IMG/VR virus record: IMGVR_UViG_3300010885_001188
Span: 1 to 25,271 of that record
Length of the DNA: 25,271 nucleotides
Reading direction: 5' to 3' (one strand)
Origin: a virus
The notes below the pieces were generated by a model. The model did no database searches. It was not told the origin of the DNA and saw only the letters and a program-made list of their open reading frames with translations. Made by a program: the position numbers and the translations under genes. This document shows positions 13,012 to 20,894 of the stretch, in pieces; the stretch's first letter is position 1, and each line of letters opens with the position of its first letter.

Positions 13012-14747
13012 TGGCAACAGAAAATTATGATTTAAATATTAATGTCAAAACCAATGCTGAAGGTTCAGTAGGTTCACTTAAAAAGCAACTTAGAGAAGCA
13101 CAGGCAGAAGTAGCAATACTATCTGATAAGTTTGGTGCTACATCTATTGAAGCAGCAAATGCAGCAAAAAAAGCAGCAGAACTTAGGGATAGAATAACTG
13201 ATGCAAAAGCATTAACAGAGGCTTTTAATCCTGATGCGAAATTTAAATCCCTTACTGCTTCCTTATCAGGTGTTGCAGGTGGATTCGGAGCAGTACAAGG
13301 AGCAATGGCTTTATTTGGTGCTGAATCAGATAATGTACAAAAAACATTATTAAAGGTTCAATCAGCTATGGCATTATCACAAGGTTTACAAGCAGTTGGT
13401 GATAGTATTGATAGTTTTAAAAACTTAGGGCTTGTAATTAGAACACAAGTAGTTTCTGCATTTACAACATTAAGAGGTGCTATTATAGCAACAGGAGTAG
13501 GAGCATTAGCAGTTGGATTAGGATTATTAGTTGCAAATTTTAAAGAAGTTAAAGAAACTATATTAAAAGTATTCCCTGATTTAAAAGGATTTGGTGATGA
13601 GGTAATGAGAATAGTTAACGCAATTACAGATTTTATTGGTTTAACAAGTGAACAAGGTAGACAATTAGATAAATTAAAAGATAATTTAAAAAATGTTACA
13701 AATGAATATGATAATCAAATAAAAAAACTAGAATCTCAAGATGGTAATGAGGCAGAAATATATAAAAAGAAACAAGAGAGATTAGATAAACAAATTGAAA
13801 TTTTAAATTTAACTCAAAAAGTAAAAGGAGAACTTAGTAAAGATGAAATTAATCAATTAAGAGATTTAGAAGCTGATAAAATTGTACTATCTAATAATGA
13901 AGATAAAAGAAAGAAAAATTTAGCAGATAAAGAATATGAAAGAAATCAAGCTAGTATGAAAGCTACTACTGATTTTGAAGTGCAATTAGCAAAAGATTTA
14001 AGAGCAATAGATGAAAAAAAGGCAGCAGATAAAAGAGCAATAGATTTTCAAAATATGGAGAATCTAATATCTGATATAGATTATAAAAATAGTTTATTAG
14101 ATAATGATTATGAACTAGACCAACAAAGACTTGCTAATAAAGGTGCATATCTAGATGAACAAAGAGCAATTGAATTATCTAATTTGGATTTATCAGAAAA
14201 AGATAGATTAGATATTATTGCAAAATATGCAACAAAGGAAAGAGATATAGATAGTCAAATTACTAAAAGTAAAAAAGAAGAAAAAAAAGCACAGGTAAAA
14301 GAATCTATTGAATTAATGGGTCAGCTAACTGACTTTGTTGGTAAAGATACTGCAGCAGGAAAAGCATTAGGAATAGCAACTGCTACTATAAATACATATC
14401 AGGGAGCAAGTGAGGCATTAAAACAAAAGTCAACATTACCTTCTCCATTTGATGTTATTGCTAAAATAGCTAATGTTGCAACAATTATAGCAACAGGTAT
14501 TAAAACTGTTAAATCAATAACTTCTGTTCCTGTTCCTAATGGTGGTGGTGGTGGAGGTTCTATGCCTTCTCTATCAAGTATATCACCAATTATGCCTGAA
14601 TTACCAACTGCACAAGTAACGCAATTAAATCAGCAATCAATTAACGATATAGGTAACAATGCAGTAAGAGCATATGTAGTTGAAAGTGATGTAACAAGCA
14701 GTCAAGATAGAATAACTGCAATAAGACAAAGAGCAAGATTTAGTTAA
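13011..14747 (+). CDS. Tail tape measure protein
   Basis: This 578-aa protein has the tape measure layout. An N-terminal helical coiled region has SVGSLKKQLREAQAEVAILS and Ala-rich heptads (AANAAKKAAELRDRI). A hydrophobic segment is at about 155-175 (RGAIIATGVGALAVGLGLLV). A long charged coiled-coil section spans about 210-430 (KKKQERLDKQIEIL; KDLRAIDEKKAADKRAID). The end is Gly/Ser-rich (PNGGGGGGSMPSLSS). Tape measures set tail length and are ejected into the cell envelope. At roughly 1.5 angstrom per residue the tail would be short to medium (about 90 nm). It sits right after the hub-like gene. Confidence 0.85.
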   Translation: MATENYDLNINVKTNAEGSVGSLKKQLREAQAEVAILSDKFGATSIEAANAAKKAAELRDRITDAKALTEAFNPDAKFKSLTASLSGVAGGFGAVQGAMALFGAESDNVQKTLLKVQSAMALSQGLQAVGDSIDSFKNLGLVIRTQVVSAFTTLRGAIIATGVGALAVGLGLLVANFKEVKETILKVFPDLKGFGDEVMRIVNAITDFIGLTSEQGRQLDKLKDNLKNVTNEYDNQIKKLESQDGNEAEIYKKKQERLDKQIEILNLTQKVKGELSKDEINQLRDLEADKIVLSNNEDKRKKNLADKEYERNQASMKATTDFEVQLAKDLRAIDEKKAADKRAIDFQNMENLISDIDYKNSLLDNDYELDQQRLANKGAYLDEQRAIELSNLDLSEKDRLDIIAKYATKERDIDSQITKSKKEEKKAQVKESIELMGQLTDFVGKDTAAGKALGIATATINTYQGASEALKQKSTLPSPFDVIAKIANVATIIATGIKTVKSITSVPVPNGGGGGGSMPSLSSISPIMPELPTAQVTQLNQQSINDIGNNAVRAYVVESDVTSSQDRITAIRQRARFS

Positions 14748-14767
14748 TATTTTAAAAAATACTATTT

Positions 14768-15361
14768 ATGAGTATGGAATTACCTTTATATATGTTGGAA
14801 ATATCAGATGATTTATTGGATGATGCAGAGGTGCAATTCGTATCATTAGTAGATAGACCTGCAATTCAAAAGAATTGGAATGCCTTTAAAAATGAACAAA
14901 AGTTTCAAATCATTAGCGAAGATAAGCACATTATTAGTGGTTGCGCTATGTTGGCTGACACGCCTATTTTTAGAAGTGATGCTACTTTTGGTGATTACTA
15001 TGTGGCTTTTTCTAAAGATACTATTACAAAAATTGTTCAGAAATATTTTAAAAAAGGATATCAAAACAATGTAAACCTAATGCACGACCCTAATCAAATT
15101 GAAACAGGGGTAACTATGTTTGAAAGTTTTATTAGTGATAAGTCTAGAGGCATAGCACCAATGAAAGGATTTGAAGATGCACCTGATGGTAGTTGGTTTT
15201 GTTCAATGCTAGTAGAGAATGATGCAGTATGGGAACAAGTTAAAGCAGGTAAGATTAACGGATTCTCTATTGAAGGAATATTTAACTATACTCCTAAAGC
15301 AAGTCAAGACCAAGTTAAGATGCAAAAGATAAAAAACATATTAGAACAGATTGAGTTCTAA
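14768..15361 (+). CDS. XkdF-like prohead serine protease
   Basis: This 197-aa protein matches the phage XkdF/S78-like serine protease family. The N-terminus (ELPLYMLEISDD..AEVQFVSLVDRPAI) is followed by a catalytic region with NLMHDPNQ (H106), a strand pair GVTMFESFISDK, and GFSIEG (S167) after VKAGKIN. It cleaves capsid and scaffold proteins during prohead maturation. It lies immediately before scaffold and major capsid genes, the usual head module order. ATG 14768 is the first start (a second, MELPLYML, follows two codons later). Confidence 0.8.
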   Translation: MSMELPLYMLEISDDLLDDAEVQFVSLVDRPAIQKNWNAFKNEQKFQIISEDKHIISGCAMLADTPIFRSDATFGDYYVAFSKDTITKIVQKYFKKGYQNNVNLMHDPNQIETGVTMFESFISDKSRGIAPMKGFEDAPDGSWFCSMLVENDAVWEQVKAGKINGFSIEGIFNYTPKASQDQVKMQKIKNILEQIEF

Positions 15362-15403
15362 GTGATAAACATTATAATTTATTAACATTTAAAGAAAAAT
15401 AAA

Positions 15404-16000
15404 ATGAATCCAAAAGAAGCATTAAAACAAATACGAGCAATATTTGAAGATATGCCACAAGTAGTTGAGCCTGTTGCACCTGTTACTCCTGAAGTAACTA
15501 AAGTACAAATGGCTGAATACTCTTTAGCAGATGGAACTAAAGTTCAAATTTCTGAATTAAAGATTGGTGGTATGGTTCAAATGGCTGATGGTACTCCTGC
15601 TCCAATGGGAGAATATCAATTAATGGATGGTACTTCAATCCAAGTTGATGAAATGGCAACAATCATAGAAATCGCATCTCCAAAAGAAGATGTAGTAGTA
15701 GAAGAGCCTGTAGCACCTGCTGCACCTGTTGCTCCTGCACAAGATACTCAAGCTATGGCTGAAGCATTAAAGGCTGAATTTGCAGAGCAAAAAAGCCAAT
15801 TAGAAAAAAAGATTACTGAATTAGAGAGCAAAGTAAAGCAAGGGTTTGCACAAGTAGCTGAATTAGTAGAGGCACTTTCAAACACTCCAACTGCAGAGCC
15901 TACTCAAAAGTCAGCAAATGCTTTTCAATCATATGTATCTAGCAATGATACAAAATATGAAAGATTAGAGAAATATAGAAACGCAATTTTAAACAAATAA
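15404..16000 (+). CDS. Capsid scaffold protein
   Basis: This 198-aa acidic protein is rich in Pro, Ala and Val (VVEPVAPVTPEV; EEPVAPAAPVAPA), with a predicted coiled coil at about 118-158 (KAEFAEQKSQLEKKITELES). Its C-terminus (YERLEKYRNAILNK) is basic and may bind the capsid protein. Three DGT turns (LADGT, MADGT, LMDGT; residues 41-77) form a short internal repeat. Composition and position between protease and major capsid gene are typical of a scaffold. There is no signal of a different enzymatic role. Confidence 0.7.
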   Translation: MNPKEALKQIRAIFEDMPQVVEPVAPVTPEVTKVQMAEYSLADGTKVQISELKIGGMVQMADGTPAPMGEYQLMDGTSIQVDEMATIIEIASPKEDVVVEEPVAPAAPVAPAQDTQAMAEALKAEFAEQKSQLEKKITELESKVKQGFAQVAELVEALSNTPTAEPTQKSANAFQSYVSSNDTKYERLEKYRNAILNK

Positions 16001-16011
16001 ATTTATAAACA

Positions 16012-16962
16012 ATGTCATTTTCAATTAGTTCATTAACGAATTATACTAAAGAGAACGAAGCACAGTTAGTTACTTCTTCTGTTTTAGGTGCAAAAACTGC
16101 TGCTCTTATTAAGAGTGCAGGTAATGTTATGGTTGGTGTTAAGTCAGCACAAACTATCAACATTATGGATACAGATGCTTTCTTCCAAACAGGTGGTACT
16201 TGCGGATGGAATGCAAGTGGTACAACTTCTTTCACTCAAAGAACTGTAACAGTAGGTAAAATCAAAGTACAAGAATCTTTATGTCCAAAGTCATTAGAAG
16301 CTAAATACTTACAAAAGGCTTTACCAACAGGTTCAATTTATGATTCAATTCCTTTTGAGCAAGATTTTACAGATAGAAAAGCTAAAACAATTGCTGCTCA
16401 ATTAGAGAGTGCAATTTGGCAAGGTGATACAACTTCTGCTAATGGTAACTTAAATAAGTTTGATGGTTTAATCAAATTGATTGGTGCTGCTTCAGGTGTT
16501 ATTGATGCTAATGTATCAGGATTTATTTCAGGTGCGCCTTTAACTTCAATTACTTCTGCTAACGTAGTAAGTTTATTTGATGGTGTTTACAAAGCAATTC
16601 CTGCTAAAGTAGTATCAATGGAAGATATGGTTATTGTATGTGGTGTTGATACTTTCCGTACTTACACTATTGCATTAAAGAACTCAAACTTATTTGCATA
16701 TACTTTTGATGGTAAAGCTGATTCTGAATTTGTATTGCCAGGGACTTCAATTAAAGTTATTGCTTTAAATGGTTTAAATGGAACTAATGATGTTTACGCA
16801 ATGCGTTTAAGCAACTTGTTCTTAGGTACAGATTTATTGAACGAAGAAGAGAAATTTGACATCTTCTTTGCAAAAGAGGCTGATGAAGTTCGTTTTGCAG
16901 CAGAGTTCAAAATGGGTGTGAATATCGCATTCCCTGATGAAGTTGTAAAAGTGAATATCTAA
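16012..16962 (+). CDS. Major capsid protein (HK97 fold)
   Basis: This 316-aa protein has the order of an HK97-fold capsid protein. An N-terminal extension leads into KAKTIAAQLESAIWQGD (residues 123-139), a spine-type helix and strand. The P-domain-like region (MEDMVIVCGVDTFRTY) follows, then C-terminal beta strands near YAMRLSNLFLGTDLL. It is preceded by protease and scaffold and followed by a hairpin at 16970, as expected for a very abundant product. The ATG lies after aaatttataaacaATG. Confidence 0.85.
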   Translation: MSFSISSLTNYTKENEAQLVTSSVLGAKTAALIKSAGNVMVGVKSAQTINIMDTDAFFQTGGTCGWNASGTTSFTQRTVTVGKIKVQESLCPKSLEAKYLQKALPTGSIYDSIPFEQDFTDRKAKTIAAQLESAIWQGDTTSANGNLNKFDGLIKLIGAASGVIDANVSGFISGAPLTSITSANVVSLFDGVYKAIPAKVVSMEDMVIVCGVDTFRTYTIALKNSNLFAYTFDGKADSEFVLPGTSIKVIALNGLNGTNDVYAMRLSNLFLGTDLLNEEEKFDIFFAKEADEVRFAAEFKMGVNIAFPDEVVKVNI

Positions 16963-16969
16963 ATAATAA

Positions 16970-16997
16970 GGGGAGTTGAAATATACTTCCCATTTTT
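16970..16997 (+). terminator. Hairpin after major capsid gene
   Basis: GGGGAGT (16970-16976) pairs with ACTTCCC (16985-16991), with one G-U, over an 8-nt loop and is followed by ATTTTT (16992-16997). The 7-bp stem plus T5 looks like a weak terminator or mRNA-stabilising 3' structure between the capsid and tail-tube genes. Confidence 0.45.
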
Positions 16998-17018
16998 AAT
17001 ATTATAAAATAAACAAAA

Positions 17019-17537
17019 ATGGCGTGTGCATTAACTCAGGGATATACCCTAGATTGTCGTGATTCCTTAGGTGGAATTACCGAAGTTTATTTTATTGCAA
17101 GTTCAGATGTCGCATCTACTACCGAAGCAAGTGGAGTTATTAGTGCAATAACTAAATCTACAGGTAAGAGATTCTATAAATATGAGTTAACAAAAGGTAC
17201 TTCAATGTTTACTGAAACAGTAGCAGCGAATGTACAAAATGGTACATTGTATTATACAACTGAATTAACAATAATTTTAAATAAATTACAAGCAAATACA
17301 AGAAATGAAATCTTGTTATTAGCTCAAAATAGATTGAATGCTGTTGCTAAAGATAGTAATGGTAAATATTGGTATCTTGGTAAAACAAGAACATTAGATT
17401 TGACAGGTGGTAGTGCCGCTACAGGTACTGCTGAAGGAGATAGAAGTGGATATACTTTAACTTTTAGCGGAGCAGAAGCTGCTTTAGCACCTGAAGTAAG
17501 TAGTTCTATTATAGCTTCTTTAACAACTGCAGGTTAG
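17019..17537 (+). CDS. Probable major tail tube protein
   Basis: This 172-aa protein starts MACALTQGYTLDCRDSLGGI. It ends with strand-rich TLTFSGAEAALAPEV preceded by TGTAEGDRSGY, the pattern of phage tail tube proteins. It is small, beta-rich and near the capsid gene, and is followed by the strongest terminator in the window, consistent with high expression. The tail module (8179-14747) lies upstream of the head module, so the tube gene is separated from the tape measure gene. A capsid decoration protein is the main alternative. Confidence 0.6.
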   Translation: MACALTQGYTLDCRDSLGGITEVYFIASSDVASTTEASGVISAITKSTGKRFYKYELTKGTSMFTETVAANVQNGTLYYTTELTIILNKLQANTRNEILLLAQNRLNAVAKDSNGKYWYLGKTRTLDLTGGSAATGTAEGDRSGYTLTFSGAEAALAPEVSSSIIASLTTAG

Positions 17538-17561
17538 TTTGTAGTTTTTTCATAGTTAGTT

Positions 17562-17595
17562 CCCCTGCCTAGTTTTCTAGGTGGGGGTTTTTTTT
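17562..17595 (+). terminator. Strong intrinsic terminator
   Basis: CCCCTGCCTAG (17562-17572) pairs with CTAGGTGGGGG (17577-17587) as an uninterrupted 11-bp stem with two G-U pairs and a TTTT loop, followed by eight T (17588-17595). It ends the protease-scaffold-capsid-tube transcription unit. Confidence 0.85.
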
Positions 17596-17635
17596 ATCCA
17601 TATTTATTCGTAGATATACGCATATGAGTCAAAAA

Positions 17636-17716
17636 GTCAAGTTATTGACTTATGTTATAACATTTGTCAAGTTATAACTTTACTGAATTGGATTTCAGTC
17701 AAGCAATAACTTTACT
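17636..17716 (+). repeat. Three spaced repeats with 30-32 bp period
   Basis: GTCAAGTTAT occurs at 17636-17645 and 17666-17675, 30 bp apart. The longer GTCAAGTTATAACTTTACT (17666-17684) matches GTCAAGCAATAACTTTACT (17698-17716) at 17 of 19 positions, 32 bp on. The first copy is itself an inverted repeat (GTCAA GTTA TTGAC). About three helical turns per step suits cooperative protein binding (operator or iteron array). Confidence 0.65.
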
Positions 17717-17720
17717 TTAA

Positions 17721-17740
17721 TCATTGTACATCATTGTACA
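17721..17740 (+). repeat. Perfect tandem 10-bp repeat
   Basis: TCATTGTACA is repeated twice without a gap (17721-17740). The second copy with the next bases forms the palindrome CATTGTACAATG (17732-17743). Confidence 0.7.
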
Positions 17741-17741
17741 A

Positions 17742-17778
17742 TGTTCACGTATTCGTGAAAGTTTACTTTTTGTGAACA
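17742..17778 (+). repeat. Nested inverted repeats
   Basis: TTCACG (17744-17749) and CGTGAA (17754-17759) flank a 4-nt loop. TGTTCAC (17742-17748) can alternatively pair with GTGAACA (17772-17778). The two foldings compete, as in a switch-like or operator element. Confidence 0.6.
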
Positions 17779-17834
17779 ATAAGTAACAATATTACCTATT
17801 TTGAAAACATTTATATAATTGCTATTTATATTTG

Positions 17835-18209
17835 ATGATACATTTAACTAAAGGCGAAACAAATACTATTGTTATGACACTAACTGAAAAACAGTTGTTG
17901 AGTAACCCTAATTATTTATTTGTATTTATAAATAGAAGTAGTAATTGTGAGGTAAAATTTATCAAATTAAATGCAACAGATACAAGTTTGTACAAAAATA
18001 GGTACAATGTTTTTAGCATAGTTACTAATACATACTTTAAAAACGAATTAGAAGGTCAATATACCTATGAAGTTTACGAACAAGCAAGTACTACCAATTT
18101 AGATATAACAGGCTTAAACAAGCTAGAAACAGGCATTATGTGGCTTTTAGGAACTACTATGACATATAATCAATATACAACAACAGACACTTATACAATT
18201 AGACAATGA
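17835..18209 (+). CDS. Small beta-rich protein upstream of portal
   Basis: This 124-aa protein starts at ATG 17835 (a TTG one codon earlier is unlikely). The sequence alternates strands (LFVFINRSSNCEVKFIKL; YNVFSIVTN; GQYTYEVYEQ) and looks like a single beta-sandwich without a signal peptide. Similar small proteins before the portal gene in Bacteroidota phages have no fixed name as far as I know. It resembles the 122-aa BppU-like protein at 23149 in length and strand pattern, so a baseplate or neck role is possible. Its stop overlaps the portal start (ATGA). Confidence 0.55.
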   Translation: MIHLTKGETNTIVMTLTEKQLLSNPNYLFVFINRSSNCEVKFIKLNATDTSLYKNRYNVFSIVTNTYFKNELEGQYTYEVYEQASTTNLDITGLNKLETGIMWLLGTTMTYNQYTTTDTYTIRQ

Positions 18210-20191
18210 TAGATTTAAGAGTATTAACATTTGCAGAAGCTAGACAACCTGAATTTAAAGAAAAGAAAGGTATTGATGGTGGCTACATTAAATATGGAGA
18301 AAACAATGATTATCCTGAATATATAGTAGATTTATATAATAAGTCATCTAAACATAGTGCAATTGTTAAAAGCAAGGTGCATTATATTACAGGCAATGGT
18401 TGGTCAGGTGAACCTGATGCTAAAGCATTTATAGATAAAGCAAATAGAGTAGAAACATTAAATGATTTAACTAGAAAAGTATCTTTAGATATAGAGATAT
18501 TTGGTGGCGCTTATTTAGAAATTATTTGGGATTTATCAGGTAACCTTGCTGAGATATGGCATTGTGATTATGTAAAAATTAGAACTAATAAAGATAATAC
18601 GCAGTATTGGTATAAAGAAGATTGGAAAGATAATAAGGTTAAACCTAGTGTAATAGCTGCATTTAATCCTAAACAACCAACAGGTAAACAAATTCTTTAC
18701 ATTAAAGAGTACAGACCTAATATTGGTATTTATGGATTGCCATCTTATTTTGCTGCATTAAACTATATTGAAAGTGATATTGAAGTATCTAAGCATATTT
18801 TAGGAAATGCACAAACAGGGTTTTCAGCTAGTAAACTTATTACCTTGCCAAATGGTGAGCCTAATGATGAAGAGAAACGTAATGTAGATAATAGATTAAG
18901 AAAGACTTATAGTGGTGCAGATGGTAAGAAATATATGATTGCTTTTGTTAATGATATATCTAGGAAGCCTGTCGTAGATGATTTAGGTACAAGTGATTTA
19001 ACTAAAGAAGATTTTGGTAGAGTAGATGAATTGATTCAAACTAATATATTTAGTGGACATCAAGTTACTACTCCTTCTATTATGGGTATTGCTGAATCAG
19101 GTAAGTTAGGAAGCAGAACAGAGATGCGTGATGGTTATGAGATATTTAAAAACACTTATGTTAATGCAAAACAAATGCATTTAGAAAGTGTATTTAATAT
19201 GTTAGCTAAATATAAAGGTGTTACAACTGAAATAAAGATTATACCTACAGAACCAATTGGAATAGAATTTAGTGAACAAACAATAGCTTCAGTTGCACCT
19301 AAAGATTGGATATTAGAAAAGATAGGTATTGATATGACTAAATATGCACCTACTATTGATTCTACTGCACCTGCACAGGGTTTATCTGTTAATGAACATA
19401 TCAAAGGTCTAAAAGGTAGAGAGTGGCAGAATATGCAGCGTATAATTCGTGAGTTTACTAAAGGTAAAATTAATAGAGACCAAGCTACTGCAATGCTTAA
19501 AACAGGATATGCTTTAAGTGATGAGGAAGTTAATACTTGGTTAGGTTCAGAAGAATTAGATGCACAATTTGCTGCACAAGATTTTAGTGTATTTTATGAG
19601 TTTGGTGAGAATAAAGAATCATTTAATATTTGGAAAACAAGTAAAAGATTTAGTGATGAAGCAGACTTTTATATGTTTGCTGATGTTAACCAATTAGAAT
19701 CAGATATACTTGACCAAATTTCTAAACAAAAGGATATTACTCCAGAAGTATTAGCAGAGGTATTAGATGAAAATGTTAATACAATTAATACTATTTTAAA
19801 GGATTTAGAAGATAGAAAAATATTAAAGGTTAAAGAAACTAAAATAGGAAAAGGAATAGATAGTAATATTATTGTATCAAGAGAATTAACACAACCATTA
19901 AGTAAGACAGTTAAAGATGTAAAACCACAGACAACAGAAATAATGGTTCGTTTTTCTTATGAATGGATTGAAGGATATAATGATTCAGATAAAAAAACAA
20001 GTAGACCATTTTGTGTTGCTTTATTAGATGCAAAAAAGCTATATAGTAGAAGTGATATTGAAATGATGAGTTCTAGATTAGGATATTCAGTATGGGATAG
20101 AAAAGGCGGATGGTGGAATGATAATGGAACGATAAGTGAATCTTGCCGTCATCAATGGAAAACAAATATAGTTACAAGAAAAATTAAATAA
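18206..20191 (+). CDS. Portal protein fused to winged-helix and MuF-like C-terminus
   Basis: This 661-aa protein is longer than a simple portal (often 400-550 aa). Residues 1-360 have the portal pattern: an N-terminal segment ending GYIKYGENNDYPEYI, a YLEIIW strand, and IFSGHQVTTPSIMG about residue 281. Residues 495-545 (LESDILDQISKQ, PEVLAEVLDENVNTI, LKDLEDRKILKVKE) form a winged-helix-like unit. Residues 580-655 carry a MuF/head-morphogenesis-type motif: RPFCVALLDAKKLYSRSDIE, GYSVWDRKGGWW and CRHQW (C647, R648, H649, W651). The portal ring connects head and tail and is the DNA channel. The extensions probably act in head morphogenesis, by inference. Confidence 0.8.
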   Translation: MIDLRVLTFAEARQPEFKEKKGIDGGYIKYGENNDYPEYIVDLYNKSSKHSAIVKSKVHYITGNGWSGEPDAKAFIDKANRVETLNDLTRKVSLDIEIFGGAYLEIIWDLSGNLAEIWHCDYVKIRTNKDNTQYWYKEDWKDNKVKPSVIAAFNPKQPTGKQILYIKEYRPNIGIYGLPSYFAALNYIESDIEVSKHILGNAQTGFSASKLITLPNGEPNDEEKRNVDNRLRKTYSGADGKKYMIAFVNDISRKPVVDDLGTSDLTKEDFGRVDELIQTNIFSGHQVTTPSIMGIAESGKLGSRTEMRDGYEIFKNTYVNAKQMHLESVFNMLAKYKGVTTEIKIIPTEPIGIEFSEQTIASVAPKDWILEKIGIDMTKYAPTIDSTAPAQGLSVNEHIKGLKGREWQNMQRIIREFTKGKINRDQATAMLKTGYALSDEEVNTWLGSEELDAQFAAQDFSVFYEFGENKESFNIWKTSKRFSDEADFYMFADVNQLESDILDQISKQKDITPEVLAEVLDENVNTINTILKDLEDRKILKVKETKIGKGIDSNIIVSRELTQPLSKTVKDVKPQTTEIMVRFSYEWIEGYNDSDKKTSRPFCVALLDAKKLYSRSDIEMMSSRLGYSVWDRKGGWWNDNGTISESCRHQWKTNIVTRKIK

Positions 20192-20764
20192 ATGTCATTA
20201 AATACATTATTCATATCAGTACAAAGTATTAAAGATAGAACAGGTTTACACGCTAATGTAGATGAGAAATTAGTATTGCCTGAAATTAAGACGGCACAGG
20301 ATATGTATATACTACCAACATTGGGTAGTACTTTATATAATAGATTACAAGATGGTGTAAATAATTGCACCTTAAATATGGATGAACAGGCTTTACTAGA
20401 CAACTATGTAGCTGATTGCCTTATCTATTATGTTATGAGTGAACTGCCAATGGGTTTATCATATCAGTTTTATAATAAAGGTTTACTAAGAAAGCAAGGT
20501 GATAATACAGAAAACCCATCAATGCAGGATATGATTGATGTAGCAAATAGATATAGAACTAGAGCAGAGTTTTACAAGCAAAGAATAATTAAATATTTAA
20601 GACAAAATAATACTACATTCCCTGAATATTTAAACTTTACAAGTGGTATTGATACAATCGTACCTGACTTAGAAGGTTATACTTCATCACTATATTTAGA
20701 TAATGATAGCTGCTATGAGAATAAAAACTTAGCACAAAAATATCAGGGTAAAATAGGATGTTAA
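20192..20764 (+). CDS. DUF6712-like head-tail connector
   Basis: This 190-aa helical protein starts MSLNTLFISVQSIKDRTGLH, with NVDEKLVLPEIKTAQDMYIL and LGSTLYNRL following. This is the pattern of gp6/DUF6712 head-tail connector proteins, which form a ring under the portal. It follows the portal stop directly (0-nt gap) and precedes the tail terminator gene, the usual neck module order. The C-terminal part is Tyr/Asn-rich. Confidence 0.7.
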   Translation: MSLNTLFISVQSIKDRTGLHANVDEKLVLPEIKTAQDMYILPTLGSTLYNRLQDGVNNCTLNMDEQALLDNYVADCLIYYVMSELPMGLSYQFYNKGLLRKQGDNTENPSMQDMIDVANRYRTRAEFYKQRIIKYLRQNNTTFPEYLNFTSGIDTIVPDLEGYTSSLYLDNDSCYENKNLAQKYQGKIGC

Positions 20765-20765
20765 T

Positions 20766-20894
20766 ATGAGCAAAGAAGCAAACATTAAAAATCAAAATAA
20801 GCTAAAAGTTTATTTAGAAAAAACAAAAAAGAATGACCTTAAACCAAATAGTAAAACAAATAACAACATTCGGAAACAATCACGAGCAAATTAA
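20766..20894 (+). CDS. Small basic protein (42 aa), tentative
   Basis: ATG 20766 to TAA 20894 encodes MSKEANIKNQNKLKVYLEKT and 22 more Lys/Asn/Arg-rich residues. It starts just after the connector stop, which favours a real gene. However, it overlaps the next gene by 62 nt in another frame, and AT-rich composition makes short Lys/Asn frames common. There is no recognisable motif. Confidence 0.35.
   Translation: MSKEANIKNQNKLKVYLEKTKKNDLKPNSKTNNNIRKQSRAN

Larger units (their letters stand above)
17596..17834 (+). promoter_or_regulatory. Repeat-rich noncoding control region
   Basis: This stretch of about 240 nt between the terminator and the next gene has no plausible frame. It contains three spaced copies of a GTCAAGTTAT-type repeat, a tandem 10-bp repeat and nested inverted repeats (listed separately). 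It follows a strong terminator and precedes the portal operon, so it must hold a promoter for that operon or depend on readthrough. I see no perfect TTTG-N21-TAnnTTTG promoter in it. Confidence 0.55.

Noticed and set aside
14540-14560. Glycine codon run in the tape measure gene
   Set aside because: Short GGT/GGA run encoding a flexible linker; a repeat tract this short is normal in fibres and tape measures.
14880-15074. Plus-strand frame of 64 aa inside the protease gene
   Set aside because: It lies in another frame of a well-supported protease, has no separate start signal and a shadow-like composition.
17827-17834. TATATTTG -7-like element before the gene at 17835
   Set aside because: It abuts the start codon, so transcription would begin inside the gene. 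The nearest upstream TTTG (17800-17803) gives a 23-nt spacing, longer than usual.
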